A stretch of DNA of 64,000 nucleotides from Caballeronia sp. NK8 (GTDB lineage Bacteria; Pseudomonadota; Gammaproteobacteria; Burkholderiales; Burkholderiaceae), in NCBI RefSeq assembly GCF_018408855.1, contig NZ_AP024326.1, positions 372,001 to 436,000 of the forward strand, written 5' to 3'. The position numbers and the translations under genes were made by a program. The notes beneath the pieces are model-generated. The model saw nothing but the letters and a program-made list of their open reading frames with translations, was not told the origin of the DNA and searched no databases. The stretch's first letter is position 1. Every line of letters starts with the position of its first letter. Below are positions 24,269-32,584 of the stretch, in pieces.

Positions 24269-24967
24269 ATGACACGGCTCGCACGGCACTACGTCCCAGA
24301 ACAACCGCAGCACGTTATCTTGCAGGGGTTCACGGGCCCCGCCTTCCTGGACGAAGGAGACTATCTGTACTTCCTCGCCTGCCTGGCAGACGCAGCGCGC
24401 GTCGCCGATCTGGCCGTCCACGCGTGGGTACTCATGCCCGAGGCGGTACAGTTCCTTGTCACCCCTTCGTATGAGTCGAGCGTGGCCATTACGTTGCAGG
24501 CCGTTGGCCGTCGGTATGTCGAGACTTTCAATCGCCGCCATGGACGCCGCGGTGCGGTATGGCGTGGCGGGTACCGAGCCGCAGTGATTGAGCCCGACCG
24601 GTACTTCCTGCTCGCAAGCCAGATCATCGATCAGGCGCCGGTGCGCAACCGCCTTGTAGCCGACCCGGGAAGCTACCGGTGGTCGAGCTACGCGCACCAT
24701 ATCGGGCTGCGTGTCGATAGCTTTATCAAGGACCATCCACTTTACGGGGCGCTCGGCAATACGCCGCTCGAGCGCTACCGGGCATACCGCGATCTGGGCG
24801 CACATCCTGCTGACGAACGCGAGGTCGATAACCTGATGCAGTCGACCCTCGAGGGCTGGGTGCTCGGCAGCGCCGCGTATTGCGAGTGGGCTGCGCAGAC
24901 AGCCAACCGGCGTTTAATGCCGCTGCTGCTGCGCGACCGGCCGCAGAAAGAACGTCAGCGTACTTAG
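24269..24967 (+). CDS. RAYT-like (REP-associated tyrosine transposase family, Y1_Tnp) protein, degenerate (232 aa)
   Basis: Overall layout matches RAYT proteins: 'QHVILQGF' near the N-terminus, 'VHAWVLMP' before the HUH position, 'RRGAVWRGGYRAAVI', then 'NRLVADPGSYRWSSYAHH'. The catalytic features are missing. The HUH 'NHVHLL' is 'EAVQFL', and the 'RYIELNPV' Tyr position is Ile in 'QIIDQAPV'. The frame is intact and 232 residues long, so it may be a domesticated DNA-binding protein rather than a recent ruin. Start ATG 24269 chosen at the beginning of homology. Confidence 0.75.
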   Translation: MTRLARHYVPEQPQHVILQGFTGPAFLDEGDYLYFLACLADAARVADLAVHAWVLMPEAVQFLVTPSYESSVAITLQAVGRRYVETFNRRHGRRGAVWRGGYRAAVIEPDRYFLLASQIIDQAPVRNRLVADPGSYRWSSYAHHIGLRVDSFIKDHPLYGALGNTPLERYRAYRDLGAHPADEREVDNLMQSTLEGWVLGSAAYCEWAAQTANRRLMPLLLRDRPQKERQRT

Positions 24968-24989
24968 GCTGCTCATCGCTCGCTTCGAG

Positions 24990-25835
24990 CTATTCGACGC
25001 GACGCCGCGTTGAAATAGCCGAGGCTGTGGAAATGACCAGATCGGCGAAGCGCCTTTCGTCGCGGTCGGCATGCCACCGCGATCTCGCCACCGCGATATT
25101 CACCGCGCCGATCCCTCGCCCGTGCGCATTGGTGATGGCCGCCGCAGTTGAAATGTCGCTGACGAAGTACTCGTCTTCTGTATGGGCGTACCCCTGCCTG
25201 CGGATTTGCGCGATCCGGTCTTTGATCTTGCGTGGCTGATACACGGTCGACGACGTGTACGGCACGAGATTCGTGCGGGACAGGAGGTCGTCGATCTCCC
25301 CGTCAGGAAGCGTTGCCAGGATCGCGAGTCCCGGCGCCGTGCAGTACGCAGGCAGGCGCGAACCGGTAATCACATGGGCGTTGAACACGTTGCGGCTCAC
25401 GATCCGCAGCACGAACACGATGTCCGTGTCGTCCAGCACGGTGAGATTGGTGGCCTCCTCCGTCTCCGAGCCGAGTTGCTGGAGATAAGGCGTGGCCCGG
25501 CTCACGAGCTCGTTCGATGTCAGATAGTGGTAGGTGAAGTCGAGCAGCCGGGGCGACAGTTCATACTTGCGGCTGTCCGGATCCTTGAAAAGATAACCGA
25601 GGGCGGCGAGCGTGAAGGTGAAGCGTTGCGTCGCGCTCATGTCGAAGCCGGTGAGCGACGAAATCTCCGACAGCGACAACTGACGCTTGCTGCCGTCGAA
25701 GGCGGTGAGCACTTTCATCGCCTTTTCGACGGACTGCACGTACAGGGACGATGCACTCGGATCCGCCGCCTCGGCCCGCGGCTTCGTCGCTGGGCTCTTG
25801 CGTTTGCGCGGGGCTTTGGGCGCTTCGATCATCAC
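24990..25835 (-). CDS. IclR-family transcriptional regulator (281 aa)
   Basis: A ~25-residue basic tail (KAPRKRKSPATKP) is followed by the IclR winged helix (about residues 33-90; 'LSLSEISSLTGFDMSATQRF') and the GAF-like effector domain with 'QIRRQGYAHTEDEY'. IclR proteins control carboxylate and aromatic catabolism. It is the last gene of the enoyl-CoA hydratase/ABC/CoA-ligase operon, 64 bases after the ligase, and so probably regulates it. A second Met codon at 25832 is an equal start candidate. Confidence 0.9.
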   Translation of the reverse strand: MMIEAPKAPRKRKSPATKPRAEAADPSASSLYVQSVEKAMKVLTAFDGSKRQLSLSEISSLTGFDMSATQRFTFTLAALGYLFKDPDSRKYELSPRLLDFTYHYLTSNELVSRATPYLQQLGSETEEATNLTVLDDTDIVFVLRIVSRNVFNAHVITGSRLPAYCTAPGLAILATLPDGEIDDLLSRTNLVPYTSSTVYQPRKIKDRIAQIRRQGYAHTEDEYFVSDISTAAAITNAHGRGIGAVNIAVARSRWHADRDERRFADLVISTASAISTRRRVE

Positions 25836-25899
25836 AGGTTCGTCTTTTCGATTGTTGGCGGATTATCGCATGGCCCTAACACCCTATCGTTTGCCGATA

Positions 25900-27441
25900 T
25901 CAGACCCGCGCTTCGCCCATTCGGTCCCATGCGTCGTCGACGCTGCGCGGCAGCAGATGCTTCCTTATACGCTCGCTGGCCGTGAGTTCGAAGCTCGCCA
26001 CCGCCCGGTAATAACGCGGCAACTGGAAACTGGCGAGCCGCTCGCGCGCCCACGCGTGCAGGATGTTCCAGTCCACCGGTTCTTCCTTGAACTGCACGTT
26101 GAGCAGGATATCCTGTTCGCCGATCGGTGACGCCACGCCGATCGCAGCGCTCGCGCGAATGGCCGGATGCGCCGCGAAGATGCGCTCGATCTCCCACGCC
26201 GAAACGTTCTCGCCGCGCACGCGCATGCTGTCCGTTTGCCGGCCGATGAAGAATAAATCGCCGTCGGCGTCGCGCCGCGCGCGATCGCCCGTGTGCAAGC
26301 GGCCGCTGCGCAGGGCGGCGCTCGTCGCGTCGGGATTCTTGAGGTATGCCGGCAGGAACGTGCCTTCCACCTTGCTCGACAGCACGATCTCGCCCGCTTC
26401 GCCCTCCTTCACCGGCTGGCCGTTTTCATCGAGCAGTTCGATCTCCATCCATGGCAGCGCGCGACCGATCGACCCCGGCTTGCCCGTTGCGTTCGCAGTC
26501 GCAAAACTGGAGCATTCGGTCATGCCGTAGCACTCTCGCAAGCGCACGTTGAGCCGCTCCTGCACCGGCGCCCAGGCCGAGGCGCTCACACCCGCGCCCC
26601 ACGCGACGCGCAACGTGTGCCTCTCGGGCTGGGCGTCCGGCGGCAACTGCATGAGGATATCGAGCACGCCCCCGAGATAGTGCAGTTGCGTGGCGCCCGC
26701 GCGCTCGATCTGCGGCCAGAACTGCGAGGCCGAGAAGCGCGGCACCGCGTGCAGGCTCACCGTTTCGAGAAACGGCAGCAACAGCATCTGCGCGCCGCCG
26801 ATATGGCACAGCGGCTCCCACAGGAACATTCGGTCGCCTTCGCGCACATCGGCGACGCGCAGCGCGGCCTCACCCGCAATGCGCATCATCCGATGCGTGA
26901 AGATCACCCCCTTCGGCGCGCCCGTCGTGCCTGATGTATAGATGATGCACAGCGGATCGTGCACACCGATATCCGGGCTCGTGAATGCACTACTTGCTTT
27001 TCGCGTGTCGAACGCGGGCAAACGCACGCGCCGTGTGGTCCCGCAGTCGATCGTCGCAGAAGCGGCGTCGAACTCGTCCTCGATGATGAGGAGCTTCGGT
27101 TCGGCGTGCTGCACCAGATATTCGACGCCCGCGGCGCGCAACTTCGTATTCACCGGTACCCACACGAGCCCGCTCAGCACGAGTGCATAGATCAGATGCA
27201 CGTGCGCCGCGCTGTTGCCGAGCATAACGGCGACGCGATCGCCCGGAGCGAGTCCCTCTTCCGCGAACCAGCACTGTAGATGCGCGACGTGCCGCGCGAT
27301 GTCGTCGCAGGTAATCGCCTCATCGTCGAAGTGCGCGACGGTGCGCGCCGGGTCGCGGCGCAGTCCGGCCGCGAGCAGTGGCACGCAGTCGAGTTCGTCG
27401 TCTGCGTGGCGATGAGCGAAGTATTCCGTATAGCGATGCAT
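25900..27441 (-). CDS. AMP-dependent acyl-CoA ligase, CaiC-like (513 aa)
   Basis: ANL-superfamily adenylating enzyme: phosphate-binding loop 'IIYTSGTTGAPKGV' (about residues 168-181), 'YGMTECSSFA' and the hinge 'GRQTDSMRVRGENVSAWEIE'. The usual C-terminal catalytic Lys (T-x-[TS]-G-K) reads 'TASERIRKH', so the Lys is Arg. This variation is known in crotonobetaine/carnitine-CoA ligase-like branches and may lower the adenylation rate. It would convert the imported carboxylate to its CoA ester. The substrate is not identifiable. Confidence 0.9.
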   Translation of the reverse strand: MHRYTEYFAHRHADDELDCVPLLAAGLRRDPARTVAHFDDEAITCDDIARHVAHLQCWFAEEGLAPGDRVAVMLGNSAAHVHLIYALVLSGLVWVPVNTKLRAAGVEYLVQHAEPKLLIIEDEFDAASATIDCGTTRRVRLPAFDTRKASSAFTSPDIGVHDPLCIIYTSGTTGAPKGVIFTHRMMRIAGEAALRVADVREGDRMFLWEPLCHIGGAQMLLLPFLETVSLHAVPRFSASQFWPQIERAGATQLHYLGGVLDILMQLPPDAQPERHTLRVAWGAGVSASAWAPVQERLNVRLRECYGMTECSSFATANATGKPGSIGRALPWMEIELLDENGQPVKEGEAGEIVLSSKVEGTFLPAYLKNPDATSAALRSGRLHTGDRARRDADGDLFFIGRQTDSMRVRGENVSAWEIERIFAAHPAIRASAAIGVASPIGEQDILLNVQFKEEPVDWNILHAWARERLASFQLPRYYRAVASFELTASERIRKHLLPRSVDDAWDRMGEARV

Positions 27442-27468
27442 AGGGTTACCGATTGAGAAGCCCGTGAC

Positions 27469-29250
27469 TCAGCGCGCGCGGCGCTTGAGCCAGGAAGAAA
27501 CCGCCACGACGAGCGCGATGAGAATGACGAGCGTGGTCGACACAGCCGCGAGCGTCGGCGTGATCGCAAGCTGGATGTCGTCCCACATCTGCTTCGGCAG
27601 CGTCGAATTGATTCCGCCGCTCACGAAGATCGCGATGGTCAGATCGTCGAAGGAAACGAGGAATGCGAACAGGAACGCCGCCGTCACGCTCGCCATGAGT
27701 AGCGGCAGCACGATCGACGTGATGCGCCGCAGCGGCGACGCGCCCATCACGCGGGCTGCGTCGTCCAGCCGCCAGTCGAAGCGCTGGAAGCCGGCCGCGA
27801 GGGTGACGACCACATAAGGAATCGCGAGAACCGTATGCCCGAGCACGAGGCCGAGATTGGTGCCCGTAAGCCCGAAGCGGCCGAAGAGATACAGGAGCCC
27901 CACCGCGACGACGATGCGCGGCACGATCAGCGGCGCGACGAGCAGCGCGAACACGGGCTTGCTCACGCGGCGCGGCATGCGCGTCATCGCGAGCGTCGCG
28001 CCGAAGCCGAGCAGAAGCGACAGCAGCGCGGTGCCCAGACCGACTTCGAATGAACGGATGATGGCGCTGTGCCACACCGGCGAATCCATGAAGGTGCCGA
28101 ACCATCGCGTGCTGAAGAACTTCGGCGGAAACGCGATGTAGTCGCTCTTCGTGAACGCATATGGAATCACCGAAAGCACCGGCGCGACGAGCATCGCCAT
28201 GATGACGCACGTATAGAGTCCGAGCGGGCTTGCCGCGCGCGCGGTCGTGTCGGCGCGAACCTTGCGGCGCATCATCAGCGGCGCGCAGACGCGGCCCGCC
28301 GTCATCAGCAGCGCGAGCTTGAAACCCTGTGCGCGCGAGCCGCGCGAACGTTCCGTCACTTCGCCCGTCAGCGAGGTCAGCCCGACCATGCGGTCGTAGA
28401 CGAAAAAGATGACGATCGAGCAGACGAGAAGCACCGTCGAAAGCGCGCCGGCGAAGCGCATGTCGAAGAGTTCGAGCACGGACGAGATCACGAGTTGCGC
28501 GATCATCGTTTCCTTCGGCGAACCGAGCAGCGCCGGCACGATGAAGAACCCGAGGCTGGAGATGAACACGAGCAGCCCCGCCGCCGCCACGCCCGGCGAC
28601 GAGAGCGGCAGAAACACCGTGAAGAAGCTCGTGCTGCGTTCAGCGCCGAGCGTCTCCGCCGCCTGCGCGAGACGGTCGTCGATGCCGCGCATCACGGGAA
28701 GCATCGTCATGACGGCGAGCGGCAGCATCGAATGCACCATGCCGATGAGCACGCCGGTCAGCGACGGTATCGTGCCGCTCGTCTCGCGCACGAGACCGAG
28801 CGAAAGCGCGATGGTCGAGAGCACGCCGGTCTTCGAAAGCAGCAGCATCCACGCGTAAGTCTTGACGAGATAGCTGGTCCAGAAAGGCAGCATGATCCAG
28901 AGGAGCCAGCGTTCGCGCACGCGCTCCGACAGCCGGCTCAGCATGTATGCGACCGGATAGCCGAGCAGAATGGACAGCGCCGCCGTCAGGAACGATATCG
29001 CGAAGGTGATCCACAACACCTTGGCGTAGACGGGCGTGCGCGCGATGCGCTCGAACTGCGCGAAGCCGATATTGCCGTCGGGGCCAACGAGGCCGCCTTG
29101 CAGGATTTCGCCGACCGGCACGACGAAGAACACCAGCAGGAACAAGAGCGTGGGCACGATCGGCAAAAAGCGCATGAAGCGCGCCAGCACGACGGACCGG
29201 CCGCGCCGCGCGGCCTCGTTTTCGCGGTGCGCATGAAGAGCGATGGTCAT
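27469..29250 (-). CDS. Fused ABC transporter permease, PotB-PotC type (593 aa)
   Basis: Two complete binding-protein-dependent permease domains in one chain: about residues 20-300, with 'AQAAETLGAERSTSF' as the first EAA-type loop, and about 345-590, with 'DDAARVMGASPLRRI' as the second. Each has six predicted transmembrane segments, joined by a polar linker. Spermidine/putrescine-type importers normally encode PotB and PotC separately. It belongs with the ATPase (9 bases upstream) and the binding protein, and the three together form a complete importer. Confidence 0.9.
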   Translation of the reverse strand: MTIALHAHRENEAARRGRSVVLARFMRFLPIVPTLLFLLVFFVVPVGEILQGGLVGPDGNIGFAQFERIARTPVYAKVLWITFAISFLTAALSILLGYPVAYMLSRLSERVRERWLLWIMLPFWTSYLVKTYAWMLLLSKTGVLSTIALSLGLVRETSGTIPSLTGVLIGMVHSMLPLAVMTMLPVMRGIDDRLAQAAETLGAERSTSFFTVFLPLSSPGVAAAGLLVFISSLGFFIVPALLGSPKETMIAQLVISSVLELFDMRFAGALSTVLLVCSIVIFFVYDRMVGLTSLTGEVTERSRGSRAQGFKLALLMTAGRVCAPLMMRRKVRADTTARAASPLGLYTCVIMAMLVAPVLSVIPYAFTKSDYIAFPPKFFSTRWFGTFMDSPVWHSAIIRSFEVGLGTALLSLLLGFGATLAMTRMPRRVSKPVFALLVAPLIVPRIVVAVGLLYLFGRFGLTGTNLGLVLGHTVLAIPYVVVTLAAGFQRFDWRLDDAARVMGASPLRRITSIVLPLLMASVTAAFLFAFLVSFDDLTIAIFVSGGINSTLPKQMWDDIQLAITPTLAAVSTTLVILIALVVAVSSWLKRRAR

Positions 29251-29259
29251 GACGGTTCC

Positions 29260-30321
29260 TCAGGCGTGTAGCAGCGTCGTGCGATGCGGGTCCCACGTGA
29301 GGCCGACTCGGTCGCCGACGCGCGGGCTCACGCTGCGCCCGCAGCGTACGGTCAGCTCGCTGCCGTCGCTCATCGAGAGATGCACGCGCGTGTCGCTGCC
29401 GAAGAACACGACATCCGAAATCGTGCCGTCGACAAAGCCGCTCTGCGGTTCGACGATGCGCGGCGCCTCGGGACGCACGAGCAGCGTGTGGCGCGTCGCG
29501 TGCGCGCCCGACGCGCCGGTCGGCAGAGGGATGCGGCCGCCCGCCGCGAGCAGGATCGGTTCGCCGCTGGCGCCTCGTGTCGCGTCGAGTTCGCCTTCCA
29601 GCAGATTCGAATGGCCGATGAAGCCCGCCGCAAAGCGAGTGGCCGGACGATCGTAGAGATCCGCAGGCGTGCCCACCTGTTCGATGCGCGCCTGGTTCAT
29701 GAGACAGATGCGATCGGAAAGCGTGAGCGCTTCGTCCTGATCGTGCGTCACGTAGACGAAAGTCGCGCCGAGTTCCTTGTGCAGGCTTCGAATTTCGGCC
29801 TGCATGTGTTCGCGCAGCTTCTTGTCGAGCGCGCCGAGCGGCTCGTCGAGCAGGATCACCGAAGGCCGGTACGCGAAGCATCGCGCGAGCGCAATGCGCT
29901 GCTGCTGCCCGCCCGACAGCTCCTTGGGAAAGCGCTTCGCGTACTCACTCATGCGCACCATGGCGAGCGCGTCGTCGACTGCGGCGCGCACTTCATCGCG
30001 TGACTTGCGGCGCATGCGCAGACCGTATGCCACGTTGTCCCACACGCTCATGTGCGGGAACAACGCGTAGCTCTGAAACACCATGCCGATGCCGCGCTTG
30101 CCTGGCTCGACATGCGTGACGTCGCGCCCGTCGATTTCGATGCGCCCCGCGCTCGGCGCGACGAGGCCGGAAATCATCTGCAACAAGGTCGTCTTGCCCG
30201 AACCCGAGGGACCGAGCAGTGTCAGGAATTCGCCCGCCTGCACGACGAGGTCCGTCGGTTCCAGCGCGACTGAATCGCCGTAGCGCTTCGCGATGCCGAT
30301 CGCCTCGAGTTTAGAGCTCAT
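29260..30321 (-). CDS. ABC transporter ATP-binding protein, PotA type (353 aa)
   Basis: Walker A GPSGSGKTT (near residue 38), Q-loop 'VFQSYALFPHMSV', signature LSGGQQQR, Walker B 'VILLDEPLGALD', the switch His in 'VTHDQDEAL', and a C-terminal TOBE domain. The stop of the binding-protein gene is part of TAAGGAG, the ribosome binding site of this gene, so the two are tightly coupled. ATG 30321 has better spacing than the adjoining ATG 30324. Confidence 0.93.
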   Translation of the reverse strand: MSSKLEAIGIAKRYGDSVALEPTDLVVQAGEFLTLLGPSGSGKTTLLQMISGLVAPSAGRIEIDGRDVTHVEPGKRGIGMVFQSYALFPHMSVWDNVAYGLRMRRKSRDEVRAAVDDALAMVRMSEYAKRFPKELSGGQQQRIALARCFAYRPSVILLDEPLGALDKKLREHMQAEIRSLHKELGATFVYVTHDQDEALTLSDRICLMNQARIEQVGTPADLYDRPATRFAAGFIGHSNLLEGELDATRGASGEPILLAAGGRIPLPTGASGAHATRHTLLVRPEAPRIVEPQSGFVDGTISDVVFFGSDTRVHLSMSDGSELTVRCGRSVSPRVGDRVGLTWDPHRTTLLHA

Positions 30322-30331
30322 CATCCGCTCC

Positions 30332-31393
30332 TTACGAAATGATCCAGGAATTGAACCGTTCGGTGACCTTCTGGCGGTTCTCTTCCCACCATTGCGGGCT
30401 CGGCAGCTTCATGTTCCTGATGTTGTCCGGGGCCGTCGGCAGCAGGGCCGCGCGCTCCTTGCTGATGGTCTCGAAGGACTTCCTGTTGGTCGGGCCGTAG
30501 GCCAGCGTGCGCGTGAGCAAGGCCTGACGTTTCGCATCGGCGCAAAAACGCACGAACTGTCTGGCCTCCTCGGCGCGAGGCGTGCCCTTCGGAATGCCCC
30601 AGCCTTCGATCGAATAGAGGCCCTGATTCCACACGATCGTCACCGGCGCGCCGTTGTCCTTCGCGGCTTGCGCGCGGCCGTTCCAGGTCGAGATCATGTC
30701 GACGTCGCCACTCTGGATCGCCTGCATCGCCTGCGCACCGGACGTCCACCAGATGTTGATGTGCGGCTTGATCTTGTCGAGGCTCTTGAACGCGCGGTCG
30801 ACGTCGAGCGGATAGAGCTTGTCGAGCGGCACGCCGTCCGCGAGCAGCGCCTGTTCGAGCGTGTCGAGCGGACTGCGGCGCAGGCAGCGGCGGCCCGGGA
30901 ATTTCTTCACGTCCCAGAAGTCCGCCCATGACTTCGGGCCGTTGTCCTTGAACTTGTCCGCCCGGTACGCGAGCACGGTCGAATAGACGTCGACGCCGAG
31001 CCAGTTGGGCGTAATGGCTTCGGGCATGATGTCCGGATAGTCGCTCGCTTTGAGGCCGATCGGCTCCAGCAGGCCTTTCGCTTCGAGATACGGAATGTCG
31101 GCCGAAAGGGTCAGCGTCGTGACGTCCCACACATAGTTCTTCGTTTGCACCATCGCCGCGAACTGCGCGACCGGTTGAGACTCGCGCGCGACGCTGACGA
31201 CCTTGATGCCGGTCGCCTTCTCGAACGGGTCATAGAAGGCTTCGCGATATGCGGTCGTGTACGGGCCGCCCGGGTCCGATACGACGATCTGCTTCGTTTG
31301 AGCGCGTGCGGCCAGCGGCATCGCGCCAGCCACGGCGAGCGCGCCCGCGCCGTGCAAAATGCGGCGGCGCGCCGGGTTGAAGTCTTGCGTCAT
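30332..31393 (-). CDS. ABC transporter substrate-binding protein, PotD-like, with Tat signal (353 aa)
   Basis: Periplasmic binding protein of the spermidine/putrescine (type II) class. It begins with a twin-arginine signal, RRRILHGAGALAVAG, ending at ARAQ (about residue 33), which suggests export in folded form. The body contains 'WNGRAQAAKDNGAPV' and other PotD-like elements but no clear polyamine pocket. In an operon with a CoA ligase and hydratase a carboxylate or aromatic acid is more likely than a polyamine; this is inference. Confidence 0.9.
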   Translation of the reverse strand: MTQDFNPARRRILHGAGALAVAGAMPLAARAQTKQIVVSDPGGPYTTAYREAFYDPFEKATGIKVVSVARESQPVAQFAAMVQTKNYVWDVTTLTLSADIPYLEAKGLLEPIGLKASDYPDIMPEAITPNWLGVDVYSTVLAYRADKFKDNGPKSWADFWDVKKFPGRRCLRRSPLDTLEQALLADGVPLDKLYPLDVDRAFKSLDKIKPHINIWWTSGAQAMQAIQSGDVDMISTWNGRAQAAKDNGAPVTIVWNQGLYSIEGWGIPKGTPRAEEARQFVRFCADAKRQALLTRTLAYGPTNRKSFETISKERAALLPTAPDNIRNMKLPSPQWWEENRQKVTERFNSWIIS

Positions 31394-31461
31394 GGTTCAG
31401 GTCTCCCGCACTGCGGTTAAGAAGAAGCGGCTCGACTTCAGCCCGGTTTAATTGGCCCGAT

Positions 31462-32223
31462 TCATTTGGCGCGCTTTTTGAAGAACTCTTCCATCATGCG
31501 AGCGGGCTCGCCGGAGTCGTAGGCCTCGCGCTGGATGCGCATGCCCGCCTCGATACAGTCGACGAAACCCGGCTCGGTCATCTCGCGGAAACGCTGTTTG
31601 TCCAGACGCATCGCGACAGGCGGCTTCGCGGCAAGCTCGGTGGCGATTTCCAGCGCCTTCTCGAAGACCTTGTCCTGCTCGACGACGTGATGAATCAGCC
31701 CGATGCGATAGCACTCGTCGGCATCCATCAGACGGCCGGTGAGCGTGAGTTCGATGGTGCGCGACATGCCGAGCATCGAATTCATGATCCACGGGCCGGT
31801 CGTGCTGGCGATGCCCGCATTGATCTCCGGCTGGCCCATTCGCACGCCCGGATGACCCACGCGGATATCTCCGAGCAACGCGACCTGAAACGCCGAGCCG
31901 GCGGCCGTGCCGTTGAGGGCCATGACGAGCGGCTTGCTCAGGCCACGCAACGCCGCGTAATAGCGCTGCCACTCCTTGACCCACGCCACGGCGCGTTCGC
32001 CGTCGAAGTCGTGCGCTTCCGACAGATCCTGCCCCGCCGAAAACGCGCGGTCGCCAGCGCCCGTCATGATGATCGCGGCAACATCGTCGTCGGCATTGAA
32101 GCGCTCGAGCGCCGCGATGATCATTTCGCGCATCGGCGTGGTCCACGCGTTCAGGCGATCGGGACGATTCAACGTGATGACCGCGACGCGGCCGTGATTT
32201 GAAAACAGGACGTCTTGGCTCAT
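31462..32223 (-). CDS. Enoyl-CoA hydratase/isomerase family protein (253 aa)
   Basis: Crotonase fold. The oxyanion-hole segments are 'DRAFSAGQDLSEA' (about residue 60) and 'LNGTAAGSAFQVALLGDIR' (about 105). The position of the second hydratase Glu cannot be assigned firmly, so hydration, isomerisation or hydrolysis all remain possible. It is the first gene of the six-gene operon reading down to the IclR gene. No good ribosome binding site precedes ATG 32223. Confidence 0.9.
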   Translation of the reverse strand: MSQDVLFSNHGRVAVITLNRPDRLNAWTTPMREMIIAALERFNADDDVAAIIMTGAGDRAFSAGQDLSEAHDFDGERAVAWVKEWQRYYAALRGLSKPLVMALNGTAAGSAFQVALLGDIRVGHPGVRMGQPEINAGIASTTGPWIMNSMLGMSRTIELTLTGRLMDADECYRIGLIHHVVEQDKVFEKALEIATELAAKPPVAMRLDKQRFREMTEPGFVDCIEAGMRIQREAYDSGEPARMMEEFFKKRAK

Positions 32224-32258
32224 GGCTTATCGCATAGCAATAGTTAGTGGTGTAATGC

Positions 32259-32287
32259 AATATAGGACCATCAAAAATACGGTGCAA
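32259..32287 (-). promoter_or_regulatory. Probable sigma-70 promoter of the leftward catabolic/transport operon
   Basis: On the reverse strand TTGCAC (32287-32282) and TATATT (32264-32259) are exactly 17 bases apart. Transcription would begin near 32252, about 30 bases before the enoyl-CoA hydratase start. It divides the gap with the rightward operon. Confidence 0.6.
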
Positions 32288-32432
32288 GCGGGTTTACGCG
32301 AAAGCAGTGCGAATCGATGAAAAGTTGCCCTCCCCGACATTCGCCACGCGATGCGACGCGGGCAAGCATTGCTCCCTTGCTCTCCTTACGTGGAAACCCT
32401 TGGTTGACGCAGCTACGAACCTGGACGCAAAC

Positions 32433-32446
32433 TTGAAGCGCTTCAA
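32433..32446. promoter_or_regulatory. LacI-type operator O2 (14-bp perfect palindrome)
   Basis: TTGAAGCGCTTCAA is self-complementary and identical to the site 112 bases downstream. LacI/GalR regulators bind such CG-centred palindromes, and a LacI gene ends the operon that starts at 32585. The spacing would allow looping. Confidence 0.65.
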
Positions 32447-32514
32447 ATCCGGCTCGAATGAGACAGGACGCGCCGTGTGTGGCGACCGTGAATCGAATCG
32501 CTAACACGCAATTC

Positions 32515-32558
32515 TTAAAATAACAACAGTTTCGCGCCTAGTATTTGAAGCGCTTCAA
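32515..32558 (+). promoter_or_regulatory. Promoter and LacI-type operator O1 of the rightward operon
   Basis: TTAAAA (32515-32520) and TAGTAT (32539-32544) are 18 bases apart. The perfect palindrome TTGAAGCGCTTCAA (32545-32558) follows at once, over the expected start point. Repressor bound there would block initiation. Confidence 0.6.
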
Positions 32559-32584
32559 TTTCAAACAATACATGGAGACACCGC

